This document shows, piece after piece, positions 51,801 to 60,450 of a stretch of 64,000 nucleotides of DNA. Location: positions 248,001-312,000 of the forward strand of contig NZ_JABVBB010000038.1 of NCBI RefSeq assembly GCF_013346665.1, written 5' to 3'. Source of the DNA: Sulfitobacter maritimus. Lineage in GTDB: Bacteria > Pseudomonadota > Alphaproteobacteria > Rhodobacterales > Rhodobacteraceae. Within the stretch, counting starts at the first letter, position 1, and the number at the start of each line of letters is the position of its first letter. The notes beneath the pieces were generated by a model. It was not told the origin of the DNA. It saw only the letters and a list, made by a program, of their open reading frames with translations, and did no database searches. A program made the translations under genes and the position numbers.

Positions 51801-53234
51801 ATGACTCAACCGTCCCACACTGTCGAAAAAATCGGCGGGACGTCCATGTCCCGCGTGAACCAACTCAAAGATACGCTCTTTGTCGGTGACCGTAAGGGCG
51901 CGGACATCTACGGGCGCGTCTTCGTGGTCTCCGCCTTTGGCGGGATCACGAACCTGCTGCTGGAGCATAAGAAATCCGGCGAGCCGGGCGTTTATGCCCA
52001 TCTGGCCAATGCCAGCAACGACCACGGCTGGCACGAGGCGCTCACCCGCGTCTCGGCCGAGATGCAGCGCGTGCACCGCGAGGTGCTGGAACATCCCGGC
52101 GACATCGAACAGGCCGACGCCTTTGTGTCCGAGCGCACCCATGGTGCCCGCAACTGCCTGATCGACCTGCAGCGTCTCTGCGCCTACGGCCACTTCCGGC
52201 TGTCCGAGCACATGCTGCAAATCCGCGAGTTGCTGTCCGGTCTGGGCGAGGCACATTCCGCCTTCGTCACCACGATCATGCTGCAACGCGCTGGCGTGAA
52301 CGCCCGTTTCGTGGACCTGTCGGGTTGGCGCGACGAGGGCAATGTCACGCTGGACGAGCGCATTGCACAGGCGATGGAGGGTATCGACCCGCATACGGAA
52401 ATGCCCATCGTCACCGGCTACGCGCAATGCGCCGAAGGGCTGATGCGCGAGTTTGACCGGGGCTATTCCGAGGTGACTTTCTCCAAACTGGCGGCCCTAA
52501 CGGGGGCGCGTGAGGCGATCATTCACAAGGAGTTCCACCTGTCGTCCTGTGACCCGAAACTGGTCGGTGAACATGCCGTCAAGAAAATCGGCCGCACGAA
52601 CTATGACGTGGCGGACCAGCTATCGAATATGGGAATGGAGGCGATCCACCCCAAGGCGGCTAAGACCCTGCGCCAAGCCGATGTGCCGCTGCGCGTGACC
52701 AACGCCTTTGAGCCAGAAGACCCCGGCACGCTGATCGACGACCGTCAGGCCGAAGTGCCAGCGGTAGAGATCGTCACCGGTCTTGATATCGTCACGCTGG
52801 AGCTGTTCGAGCAGGATATGGTTGGTGTGAAGGGCTACGATTCCGCGATTCTGGACGTGTTGACGCGCCATAACGTGCGCATCGTGTCCAAAGTGTCGAA
52901 CGCCAATACGATCACGCATTATCTGGATGCTTCGCTGAAAACCATGCGCCGGGTGGAGAAAGATCTGGCCGAGATCTATCCTGCCGCCGAAATCACCACG
53001 CGGACGCTGTCGATGGCGTCGGTCATCGGGCGCGATCTGAGCGGGCTGTCGGTCTTGCAACGTGGTTTGGTTGCGATTGCTGAGGCTGGTCAGACAGCGA
53101 TCGGTGCGAGCCAAGGGCCGCGCAACGTCGATGTGCAGTTTATCGTTGAGCGTGAGACGTTGCAGCCCGTGATCAAGGCGCTGCATGGTGCCTTTATTGA
53201 AGAGACCGCTGCGCCGCTGTCGCGCGCGGCCTAG
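51801..53234 (+). CDS. ask: ectoine-specific aspartate kinase
   Basis: The 477-residue kinase makes aspartyl phosphate, the entry to aspartate-4-semialdehyde. The N-terminal VEKIGGTSMSR and FVVSAFGGITNLLLEH are the Ask_ect form of the kinase domain; tandem ACT domains occupy ~320-475. Ask_ect enzymes are usually less feedback-inhibited than the housekeeping lysine-sensitive kinase, which suits high ectoine flux. The ATG at 51801 lies 5 bp after ectC; GAGGAGG in the ectC end is the likely ribosome site. A strong terminator follows. No ectD gene lies in or after the cluster. Confidence 0.95.
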   Translation: MTQPSHTVEKIGGTSMSRVNQLKDTLFVGDRKGADIYGRVFVVSAFGGITNLLLEHKKSGEPGVYAHLANASNDHGWHEALTRVSAEMQRVHREVLEHPGDIEQADAFVSERTHGARNCLIDLQRLCAYGHFRLSEHMLQIRELLSGLGEAHSAFVTTIMLQRAGVNARFVDLSGWRDEGNVTLDERIAQAMEGIDPHTEMPIVTGYAQCAEGLMREFDRGYSEVTFSKLAALTGAREAIIHKEFHLSSCDPKLVGEHAVKKIGRTNYDVADQLSNMGMEAIHPKAAKTLRQADVPLRVTNAFEPEDPGTLIDDRQAEVPAVEIVTGLDIVTLELFEQDMVGVKGYDSAILDVLTRHNVRIVSKVSNANTITHYLDASLKTMRRVEKDLAEIYPAAEITTRTLSMASVIGRDLSGLSVLQRGLVAIAEAGQTAIGASQGPRNVDVQFIVERETLQPVIKALHGAFIEETAAPLSRAA

Positions 53235-53257
53235 ACAGCTTCAGTGAACATGCTTCA

Positions 53258-53288
53258 ATCGTGGCCCTCCCGGGGCCGCGATTTTTTT
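53258..53288 (+). terminator. intrinsic terminator of ectABC-ask
   Basis: ATCGTGGCCC and GGGCCGCGAT form a 10-bp stem (one G-T wobble) with a 5-base loop, followed by T7, 24 bp past the ask stop. Confidence 0.92.
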
Positions 53289-53296
53289 GTGCCCCA

Positions 53297-53479
53297 GGGC
53301 CATCGCCTGCCCGCGGGTCGGCGATCAAACATCATGTCGCTGCCGCTTTATGGCTCAACCGTGATGTGCTTTCTCAATGTCACACCCAGCCTCACCAAAT
53401 CGCCTACCCGGTCGCACCGAAGGTACGCCCATCATATTTTGGCACGCCTTTAGCGTGACGGGCGGGCAGGCGATGGCCC
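53297..53479. repeat. 183-bp gene-free element bounded by perfect 18-bp inverted repeats
   Basis: GGGCCATCGCCTGCCCGC (53297-53314) and its exact reverse complement (53462-53479) enclose 147 bp with no convincing gene. The element lies neatly between the terminators of two convergent genes. It could be a MITE-like or REP-like repeat, or a long-range hairpin. Confidence 0.6.
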
Positions 53480-53524
53480 GGAGCCTACGGCTGGATTCCG
53501 GGCCCGGTGGCACATCCCGCGCAC

Positions 53525-53554
53525 AAAAAAAACGGCCCCGCGAATGCGAGGCCG
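53525..53554 (-). terminator. terminator of IalB-like gene
   Basis: On the minus strand a 9-bp stem with one mismatch (arms 53546-53554 and 53533-53541, loop of 4) is followed by T8, 24 bp past the stop. Confidence 0.82.
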
Positions 53555-53577
53555 CTTCTATTCAGATACCGAGCAAA

Positions 53578-54108
53578 TCAACCGCCGCAGCGCTTCGCCG
53601 CATCCTCAACCGCCGCCGTAAAGCCCAGCAGCGAGAAGGTATCGCTCGTCTGCGTCCCGCGCGATGAGCGGCCCACCAGTTTCGCATCCGCGCCACGCTT
53701 CATCGCCGCGATGATCTTGGCATCATCCGCCGTGGTTGCAGGCCATGCCCACTCCCCTTCGGTGAACAACTCGAACTCATTGCCCGAGATGCTCATCGTG
53801 ACGGTCGAGCCTGACGCGAAAGGATAGCCACCGGTAAAGGCGACCTGCCCATTCGCATTGGCCGACGGACGGTAGAACACCATCAACAACGTCTGCCCCC
53901 GGTTCACCGCCACGACACGCCCGTCGCGGGTGTTTACCACTTCTTTCGGCGTCGATACGCCCCAGCACTCGGTCGGGTTGTCTTCGACAAAGACGCTCCA
54001 ATCGGTCTTGGCCGCGACCCGGTTGGTGCTCTGCTCCTGCGCCCATGCACCGCTTGCCATCATGGCGAGCGCGCCGAGCGCAAACCCACAAGTTTTCATC
54101 ATTCCCAT
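53578..54108 (-). CDS. IalB-family (invasion-associated locus B) exported protein
   Basis: The 176-residue protein has a signal peptide (CGFALGALAMMASGAWAQ) and the IalB-type body: DWSVFVEDNPTECWGVS, then FTGGYPFASGSTVTMSI and a C-terminal TFSLLGFTAAVEDAAKRC with paired cysteines. IalB proteins are periplasmic or outer-surface proteins common in alphaproteobacteria; a direct link to invasion was shown only in Bartonella, so no host interaction is implied. It ends toward the ect operon with its own terminator. Confidence 0.82.
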   Translation of the reverse strand: MGMMKTCGFALGALAMMASGAWAQEQSTNRVAAKTDWSVFVEDNPTECWGVSTPKEVVNTRDGRVVAVNRGQTLLMVFYRPSANANGQVAFTGGYPFASGSTVTMSISGNEFELFTEGEWAWPATTADDAKIIAAMKRGADAKLVGRSSRGTQTSDTFSLLGFTAAVEDAAKRCGG

Positions 54109-54161
54109 CTGTCCAGCCTCCAGCCGTCCTTGACCTCAACGCAGTGACAGACCCCAGCCGG

Positions 54162-54213
54162 GCAACCTCGGGCGGGTTGCTCTCTTGCAGGTGTCTGTTA
54201 TCTGTTCGACACC
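54162..54213. promoter_or_regulatory. two inverted repeats between IalB-like and asparaginase genes
   Basis: In the divergent 180-bp spacer, GCAACC/GGTTGC (54162-54180) and GGTGTC/GACACC with a 12-base spacer (54190-54213) are perfect 6-bp repeats. The second is a plausible operator for the asparaginase gene. Confidence 0.35.
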
Positions 54214-54288
54214 AACCACAATAACGTCAAACGTACGACAGGCGAAACCCTGATTGGCAGGATTTCGCGCAGAAACAGGATGATCTTC

Positions 54289-55269
54289 ATGAGCAAGCCA
54301 GCCCCCTTTGCAGAAATCTGGCGCGGACCTTTTCTGGAAAGCGTGCACTCTGGCCATGCGGTGATTTGCGATGACAGCGGCCAGATTGTCGAGGCTTGGG
54401 GCGACCCCGAGAAGGTGATCCTGCCGCGCTCGTCCTCGAAAATGATTCAAGCCCTGCCGCTGATCAATTCCGGCGCGGCCGACAAGGCGGGGTTGACCAC
54501 CGAGCAACTGGCGCTGGCCTGTGCCTCGCACCAAGGGGCCGCGATCCACACCGACCGGGTTGGCCTCTGGCTCGACACGCTGGGACTGGACGACAGCGAC
54601 TTCCGCTGCGGCCCGCAGGAGCCCAACGACCGCGATGCAATGGAGGCGCTGATCCGTGCGCATGAAAAGCCCTGCCAAATCCACAACAATTGCTCAGGCA
54701 AACACGCAGGCTTCCTGACGTTAAACAAACACCTCGGTGCCGGACCGGACTATGAAAAGCCGGACCACGCGGTGCAACAAGCCTGCTTTGAGGCCTTTGA
54801 GACGGTCACCCAAGAAACCTCGCCCGGCTACGGCATCGACGGCTGCTCTGCTCCCAACCCCGCCTGCACCCTGCACGGCATGGCCCGCGCCATGGCCCAT
54901 TTCGCCGCGGCCCCCGAAGGCTCCGCCGAAGCACGTTTGCACGAAGCCATGCGCCTGCACCCCGAACTCGTCGCGGGCGAAGGCCGTGCCTGCACGGAAC
55001 TGATGCGGGCGATGGATGGCAAAGTGGCGCTGAAAACGGGCGCGGAAGGCTTCTTCATCGCGATCTGGCCCGAGCGCAAGCTGGGCATCGCGCTCAAAGC
55101 CGCCTGTGGCACCACCCGCGCGGCGGAATGTGCCATCGCGGCCCTGCTGGTAAAACTCGGCGCGCTGGACGCTAACCACCCCGCCGCGCTCAAGCGGATG
55201 AACGCGCCGATCAAAAACTGGCGCGGGCTTGAGACGGGCATGTTGAAAGCGGCGGCAGAGCTGACCTGA
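54289..55269 (+). CDS. L-asparaginase II (Rhizobium ReAII/ReAV type)
   Basis: The 326-residue enzyme belongs to the asparaginase_II family, unrelated to E. coli AnsA/AnsB, and should convert asparagine to aspartate and ammonia. Seen are the nucleophile motif PRSSSKMIQ (Ser-x-x-Lys), ASHQGAA, and the metal-site motif NNCSGKHAGFL with Cys and Lys. The ATG at 54289 has AGGA at the right distance; ATG at 54280 is too close to it. Confidence 0.88.
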   Translation: MSKPAPFAEIWRGPFLESVHSGHAVICDDSGQIVEAWGDPEKVILPRSSSKMIQALPLINSGAADKAGLTTEQLALACASHQGAAIHTDRVGLWLDTLGLDDSDFRCGPQEPNDRDAMEALIRAHEKPCQIHNNCSGKHAGFLTLNKHLGAGPDYEKPDHAVQQACFEAFETVTQETSPGYGIDGCSAPNPACTLHGMARAMAHFAAAPEGSAEARLHEAMRLHPELVAGEGRACTELMRAMDGKVALKTGAEGFFIAIWPERKLGIALKAACGTTRAAECAIAALLVKLGALDANHPAALKRMNAPIKNWRGLETGMLKAAAELT

Positions 55270-55281
55270 TAGCGAGCGCGC

Positions 55282-55596
55282 CTACATCTCTATGACAGGC
55301 GCGACTTCCACCGATCCGGTTCCGTCTGCAACCATCGGGCAGCCCTGCGCGATCTTGCAGGCGGCGTCGATGTCATCCGCGCGCACGACTGTGAAACCTG
55401 ACAGCGGGTTGGCGCCGCCATTGTCCGCAATGCCTTCGGCGCTGACTGTTCTGGACACGCCCACGGGATTGCCGGGGTTCACGATCTGATCCCCCATCTC
55501 TTCAAACCACGCCCCCCAAGCGGCCATGGCCTTGTCACCCTCTTCCTGAGATTCCGGGGATTTCCCCCCGTGATAGGCAAAGATAAAATCCGGCAT
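55282..55596 (-). CDS. YciI-like (YCII-related) small protein
   Basis: The 104-residue protein has the DGPF/YCII pattern: FIFAYHGGKSPESQEEGDKAM, WGAWFEEMGDQIVNPGNPVG, and the ferredoxin-like end FTVVRADDIDAACKIAQGCP. Relatives are small cytoplasmic dimers of unclear function, often near sigma factors, which are not present here. GGGAGA precedes the ATG at 55596. Confidence 0.82.
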   Translation of the reverse strand: MPDFIFAYHGGKSPESQEEGDKAMAAWGAWFEEMGDQIVNPGNPVGVSRTVSAEGIADNGGANPLSGFTVVRADDIDAACKIAQGCPMVADGTGSVEVAPVIEM

Positions 55597-55695
55597 TGTT
55601 CGTCTCCCTGATTGCTGCGCGGCACGAAGTTGAAGCAAGCCGTGCCTGCCCCATTACCACTGCGCACCCGCGTTGAGTCAAATCAGGTTCTCGTG

Positions 55696-56571
55696 TCAGC
55701 CCGCGAATTCCATTCGCGCATAGCCCTGTACAAAGAGCAGCGCGGTCAGATCGCCGTGGTTGATCCGGATGTCACATTGCGCCGCAACGGAGGGTTTGGC
55801 GTGCAGCGCCACGCCCATGCCAGCACGTTGTAACATGCCCAGATCATTGGCCCCATCGCCCACCGCGATGACCTGATCTTCACCAATCCCCAGCTTTCCG
55901 GTGATCTCTTCCAGCGCGGCGACCTTGGCCTCGCGCCCCAGGATCGGCAGACCTACTTCGCCGGTAAGCGCCGCCTGTTCGACCAGCAGCGTATTGGCGC
56001 GATTCTCATCAAAGCCCAGCATGTCGGCGACCTGGGCGGTAAAGGCGGTGAACCCGCCCGAGACCAGCGCCGCATAACCGCCGTTGGCTTTCATCGTCGC
56101 CACCAGCGCCCCGCCGCCGGGCATCAATGTGATGCGCTCGGCCAGCACCTTATCGACGACAGCGGCCTCCAATCCTTTCAGCAGGCCAACACGCTCACGC
56201 AGAGCGCCATCAAAGTCCAACTCGCCATTCATCGCCCGCGCGGTGATCTCTTTGACCCGCTCACCGACACCTGCTTCGTCGGCCAATTCGTCGATACATT
56301 CTTGCTGGATCATCGTGCTGTCCATATCGGCCAGCAACATCTTCTTGCGGCGACCCTCTGTCGGCACGATCACCAGATCGACCCCCATGGACTGGCAGTT
56401 TTCCCAAACATCCCAGCGGTTTTCCGGCATCTGTCCCAGCGAAAATTCTGCTGCCTTATCCGGGGCCAGCCAAAGCGCGTCGCCCCCGCCCCAAGCGTTG
56501 CGCAGGCTTTCAACCAGCGCGGGGTCTAACGAGGGATTAGTGGGGGAGGTCAACAAGATTGCCGTGAACAT
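55696..56571 (-). CDS. serB: phosphoserine phosphatase
   Basis: SerB hydrolyses O-phosphoserine, the last step of serine synthesis. The 291-residue HAD protein has motif I LLADMDSTMIQQECIDE, motif II ALVSGGFTAF, the lysine segment GREAKVA, and motif III VAVGDGANDLGML. An N-terminal ~75-residue domain precedes the HAD core. The ATG at 56571 has GGAAACTT upstream; the longer frame is not used. It is divergent from serC-serA. Confidence 0.94.
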   Translation of the reverse strand: MFTAILLTSPTNPSLDPALVESLRNAWGGGDALWLAPDKAAEFSLGQMPENRWDVWENCQSMGVDLVIVPTEGRRKKMLLADMDSTMIQQECIDELADEAGVGERVKEITARAMNGELDFDGALRERVGLLKGLEAAVVDKVLAERITLMPGGGALVATMKANGGYAALVSGGFTAFTAQVADMLGFDENRANTLLVEQAALTGEVGLPILGREAKVAALEEITGKLGIGEDQVIAVGDGANDLGMLQRAGMGVALHAKPSVAAQCDIRINHGDLTALLFVQGYARMEFAG

Positions 56572-56660
56572 AAGTTTCCGATCCGCATCATTCGCGCCGC
56601 GCAAAGCGACATGACCGGCGTCCTAGCGTCATTTTGCGACTTGCGCCAGTCCGGCCTCCC

Positions 56661-56725
56661 CGCGTATCCCGACAAGTGGGACACCCTTCCCCAACGAAGG
56701 GCGATTATCTGAGAGGGTAGCATCA
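56661..56725 (+). ncRNA. probable serC leader RNA
   Basis: Directly upstream of serC are two successive hairpins: TCCC-gacaagt-GGGA (56667-56681) and CCCTTC-cccaac-GAAGGG (56684-56701), followed by GAGAGGGTAG with the ribosome site. ACCCT in the second hairpin could pair instead with AGGGT of the ribosome site. This agrees with the known serC leader motif of alphaproteobacteria, whose final stem overlaps the serC ribosome site. Recognised from memory, not by covariance search. Confidence 0.6.
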
Positions 56726-57889
56726 ATGGCTATTGAACAACCGGCACCGCGCCCGGAAGCGAAACCTGTTGCCGTACCGGCAAACCCACGTTTCTCCTCC
56801 GGCCCCTGCGCCAAAATCCCCACATTCGACCTGACCAAGCTGAGCGGCGCACCGCTGGGCCGCAGCCACCGTGCCGCACCCGGCAAGGCCAAGCTCGCGC
56901 AGGCAATCGAGACCACCCGCGAAGTGCTCGGCGTGCCTGCGGACTACCACATCGGCATCGTGCCCGCCTCCGACACCGGCGCATTCGAGATGGCCATGTG
57001 GTCGCTTCTGGGCGAACGCCCAGTTGAGATGGTGGCATGGGAAAGCTTCGGCGCGGGCTGGGTCACCGATGTGGTCAAGCAGTTGAAAATCGAAGCGCAG
57101 GTTCACACCGCCGACTATGGCGAGATCGTCGACATGGCCGCGTTGAACTATGACAATGACGTTTGTTTCACATGGAACGGCACCACCTCCGGCGTGCGGA
57201 TGCCCAATGGCGACGCGATCCCGGCGGACCGCGCGGGCCTGACGCTCTGCGATGCGACCTCCGCCGCCTTCGCGCAGGACCTGCCGTGGGACAAACTGGA
57301 TGTGACGACCTTCTCTTGGCAGAAGGTGCTGGGCGGCGAAGCGGCGCATGGCATGCTGATCCTCTCGCCCCGTGCCGTCGAGCGGCTGGAAAACTACACC
57401 CCCGCATGGCCCCTGCCCAAGATTTTCCGCCTGACCAAAGGCGGCAAGTTGAACGAAGGTATTTTCAAGGGCGAGACGATCAACACGCCCTCAATGCTCT
57501 GCGTCGAAGATTACCTGCTGGCGCTCGACTGGGCCAAGTCCGTGGGTGGCCTGAAAGGGCTGATCGCTCGCGCCGATGCCAACACCAAGGCTGTGGCGGA
57601 TTTCGTCGAGGCGCATGACTGGATCGACTTCCTCGCGACCGATCCGGCGACACGTTCCAACACCTCGGTCTGCCTCAAGTTCACAGACGACCGCATTCAG
57701 GACGGCGCTGCCTTTGCCAAGGCCGTGGCCAAACGGTTGGCGGATGAGGGCGCAGCGCTCGACATCGGCGCCTACCGCGATGCCCCTCCGGGCCTGCGCA
57801 TCTGGTGCGGCGGCACGGTCGAGACGGCGGATATCGAAGCGATGCTGCCCTGGCTCGAATGGGCTTTCGAGACCGAAATCAACGCTTGA
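56726..57889 (+). CDS. serC: phosphoserine aminotransferase
   Basis: SerC converts 3-phosphohydroxypyruvate to phosphoserine with glutamate. The 387-residue protein is the long alphaproteobacterial/Methanosarcina-type form: [14 protein letters not shown] at the N-terminus, [23 protein letters not shown], and the PLP lysine in [15 protein letters not shown]. It is followed by serA after a 98-bp spacer containing a palindromic repeat. Confidence 0.95.
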   Translation: MAIEQPAPRPEAKPVAVPANPRFSSGPCAKIPTFDLTKLSGAPLGRSHRAAPGKAKLAQAIETTREVLGVPADYHIGIVPASDTGAFEMAMWSLLGERPVEMVAWESFGAGWVTDVVKQLKIEAQVHTADYGEIVDMAALNYDNDVCFTWNGTTSGVRMPNGDAIPADRAGLTLCDATSAAFAQDLPWDKLDVTTFSWQKVLGGEAAHGMLILSPRAVERLENYTPAWPLPKIFRLTKGGKLNEGIFKGETINTPSMLCVEDYLLALDWAKSVGGLKGLIARADANTKAVADFVEAHDWIDFLATDPATRSNTSVCLKFTDDRIQDGAAFAKAVAKRLADEGAALDIGAYRDAPPGLRIWCGGTVETADIEAMLPWLEWAFETEINA

Positions 57890-57895
57890 CGCGAT

Positions 57896-57916
57896 GGTGC
57901 GCAGGGACTGCGCACC
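57896..57916. repeat. REP-like palindrome between serC and serA
   Basis: GGTGCGCAG-gga-CTGCGCACC is a perfect 9-bp inverted repeat, 6 bp past serC, followed by CCTATCCC rather than a T-run. A partial copy, TGCGCGTGTCTGCGCACC, lies at 57941-57958. Short palindromes of this GTGCGCA type are widespread between genes in alphaproteobacteria. Confidence 0.5.
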
Positions 57917-57987
57917 CTATCCCATCCCCAATCTGTAGGCTGCGCGTGTCTGCGCACCGCTGACCCCGTTTATAAAGGACCACCAAC

Positions 57988-59583
57988 ATGGCTCCCAAAG
58001 TACTCATCTCCGACAAACTCTCCGAAGCTGCCGTTCAGATCTTCCGCGATCGCGGCATCGACGTGGATTTCCAGCCCGACCTGGGCAAGGACAAAGACAA
58101 GCTGGCCGAGATCATTGGCAATTATGATGGTCTTGCGATCCGCTCGGCTACCAAAGTGACGGAGAAGATCCTCGCCAACGCGCCGAACCTCAAAGTGATC
58201 GGCCGCGCCGGCATCGGCACCGATAACATCGACAAAGAAGCCGCGTCGAAACAGGGTGTGATCGTGATGAACACGCCCTTTGGCAACATGATTACCACCG
58301 CCGAACACGCCATTGCGATGATGTTCGCCGTGGCACGGCAGATCCCCGAGGCCAGCGCCTCCACCCATGCGGGCAAATGGGAAAAGTCGAAGTTCATGGG
58401 TGTTGAACTGACCGGCAAGACTCTTGGCGTGATCGGCGCGGGCAACATCGGCGGCATCGTCTGCGACCGTGCGCTTGGACTGAAGATGAAAGTCGTGGCC
58501 TATGACCCCTTCTTGGGCGAGGAAAAGGCCGAGAAGATGGGCGTGGAAAAGGTCGAGTTGGACGAGCTTCTTTCCCGCGCAGACTTCATCACCTTGCACG
58601 TGCCTTACACAGAGCAGACAGCGAATATCCTGAGCCGCGAAAACCTTGAGAAAACCAAGAAAGGCGTGCGCATCATCAACTGTGCACGTGGCGGTCTGGT
58701 AGATGAGGAAGCACTGGCCGATCTGCTGAAATCCGGCCATGTGGCGGGCGCGGGCTTTGACGTATTTGCTGAGGAACCGGCGAAAGAGAACCCGCTTTTC
58801 AACCTGCCCAACGTGGTCTGCACACCGCACCTTGGTGCCGCGACCACCGAAGCGCAGGAGAACGTGGCCCTGCAAGTCGCCGAGCAGATGTCTGACTACC
58901 TGCTGACCGGCGCCGTGACCAATGCGCTGAACATGCCGTCGGTTACCGCCGAAGAAGCCAAGGTCATGGGCCCATGGGTCAAACTAGCCGGTCACCTCGG
59001 GGCCTTCATTGGCCAGATGACGGACGAACCGATCAAGGCGATCAACATCCTTTACGACGGTTCGGTCGCCAAGATGAACCTCAAGGCACTGAACTGCGGC
59101 GTCGTGGCGGGCATCATGAAACGGGCCAACCCAGACGTGAACATGGTCTCTGCCCCCGTGGTCGCCCGCGAAAAGGGCATCCAGATCAGCACCACCAACC
59201 AAGACAAATCCGGCGTCTTTGACGGCTACGTCAAGGTGACCGTGGTGACCGAAAAGCGCGAGCGCTCCATTGCGGGCACCGTCTTCTCGGACGGCAAGCC
59301 ACGCTTTATCCAGATCAAAGGCATCACCATCGACGCCGAGATCGGGGAGCATATGCTCTACACCACGAACGAAGACGTGCCCGGCATCATTGGTACATTG
59401 GGCCAGACCATGGGCCAAAACGGCGTGAACATCGCGAATTTCACCTTGGGCCGCCACACGGCCAAGGGCGAGGCGATTGCCCTGCTCTACGTCGATGACC
59501 AAGTCCCGGAGGCGGTCATCGGCAAGCTGCATGACACCGGCATGTTCCGTCAAATCAAGCCGCTGCAATTCGATGTGGCCTAA
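57988..59583 (+). CDS. serA: D-3-phosphoglycerate dehydrogenase
   Basis: SerA oxidises 3-phosphoglycerate to 3-phosphohydroxypyruvate. The 531-residue long form has the NAD motif GVIGAGNIGGIV, the catalytic INCARGGLVDE (Arg), Glu in the following helix region, and TPHLGAATTEAQ (His). An intervening domain (~320-450) and a C-terminal ACT domain (~455-530, EDVPGIIGTLGQ) follow. A good Shine-Dalgarno (AAAGGA) precedes the ATG. Confidence 0.96.
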   Translation: MAPKVLISDKLSEAAVQIFRDRGIDVDFQPDLGKDKDKLAEIIGNYDGLAIRSATKVTEKILANAPNLKVIGRAGIGTDNIDKEAASKQGVIVMNTPFGNMITTAEHAIAMMFAVARQIPEASASTHAGKWEKSKFMGVELTGKTLGVIGAGNIGGIVCDRALGLKMKVVAYDPFLGEEKAEKMGVEKVELDELLSRADFITLHVPYTEQTANILSRENLEKTKKGVRIINCARGGLVDEEALADLLKSGHVAGAGFDVFAEEPAKENPLFNLPNVVCTPHLGAATTEAQENVALQVAEQMSDYLLTGAVTNALNMPSVTAEEAKVMGPWVKLAGHLGAFIGQMTDEPIKAINILYDGSVAKMNLKALNCGVVAGIMKRANPDVNMVSAPVVAREKGIQISTTNQDKSGVFDGYVKVTVVTEKRERSIAGTVFSDGKPRFIQIKGITIDAEIGEHMLYTTNEDVPGIIGTLGQTMGQNGVNIANFTLGRHTAKGEAIALLYVDDQVPEAVIGKLHDTGMFRQIKPLQFDVA

Positions 59584-59606
59584 GGCCCACAATCTGCACA
59601 ATCTGG

Positions 59607-59637
59607 AAGCGCCCCCTCGCGGGGCGCTTTTGCTTTT
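59607..59637 (+). terminator. intrinsic terminator after serA
   Basis: AAGCGCCCC and GGGGCGCTT form a perfect 9-bp stem with a 5-base loop, followed by TTTTGCTTTT, 24 bp past the serA stop. Confidence 0.92.
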
Positions 59638-59716
59638 GGCGGCTTCTTTTGGCTGAGCCTTCCCTTCCCGCCTGCTTTGCGGCATCACGAGGGGGTGCAG
59701 AAAGACAGGAGCGATC

Positions 59717-60445
59717 ATGGCCAGCCCCATCTATGCCATCGGAGACATCCACGGTTACCCCGCCGAGCTTGAGCGCGTCTTGACCTTGATCGAAGAAGAC
59801 GGCGGGCCGGATGCACGCATCGTCTTCCTTGGCGATTACACCGACCGTGGCCCCGACAGCAAAGCGGTGATCGGCCGGCTCGCGCAGGGCAAGGCCGAGG
59901 GCCGCAACTGGACCTTCCTCATGGGCAATCACGACCGCATGTTCCGCTGGTTTATGGAGGATTTCCCGCGCCACGATCCGGCTCTGCTGGTCGAGTTCAC
60001 CTGGCTGCATCCGCGTATCGGCGGCGACGTGACGCTCGCCTCCTACGGCGTGCCGGTGACCAAACAGGATCGAATGTCAGAAATCCACGCCCGCGCGCTT
60101 GAGGCGGTTCCGCAGAGCCATATCGACTTTTTGCAAGGGATGGCGCTGAGCCATGAAACCGCGGATCATTTTTTTGCTCATGCCGGCATCAGGCCGGGCG
60201 TTCCGCTTGCCGAGCAAAGTGAGGGCGATTTACTGTGGATCCGCAAAGAGTTCCACAATTTCACCGCGCCGCATCCCAAGCTGATCGTGCACGGCCATAC
60301 GCCGGTGGACAGCGCCATGCATTACGGCAACCGTGTGAACCTCGACACCGGCGCGGGCTATGGCAAACCGCTCTGCGCCGCGGTGTTTGAGGGCGACAAA
60401 GTTTGGGTGTTAACACAACAGGGGCGCAACCGGCTCCGCCCCTGA
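59717..60445 (+). CDS. PPP-family metallophosphoesterase (serine/threonine phosphatase-like)
   Basis: The 242-residue protein has the PPP motifs AIGDIHGYPAEL, FLGDYTDRGPDS, FLMGNHDRMF and VHGHTPVDS, giving a complete di-metal site. Relatives include bacterial Ser/Thr phosphatases and ApaH-like dinucleotide hydrolases; the substrate cannot be told. ACAGGAG precedes the ATG. It follows the serA terminator and converges with tdh, leaving 5 bp between stops. Confidence 0.88.
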   Translation: MASPIYAIGDIHGYPAELERVLTLIEEDGGPDARIVFLGDYTDRGPDSKAVIGRLAQGKAEGRNWTFLMGNHDRMFRWFMEDFPRHDPALLVEFTWLHPRIGGDVTLASYGVPVTKQDRMSEIHARALEAVPQSHIDFLQGMALSHETADHFFAHAGIRPGVPLAEQSEGDLLWIRKEFHNFTAPHPKLIVHGHTPVDSAMHYGNRVNLDTGAGYGKPLCAAVFEGDKVWVLTQQGRNRLRP

Positions 60446-60450
60446 TTGGT

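Noticed and set aside
53244-53453. short plus-strand frames in the ask-IalB spacer
   Set aside because: They begin inside the terminator stem of ask, have no ribosome site, and run through the inverted-repeat element.
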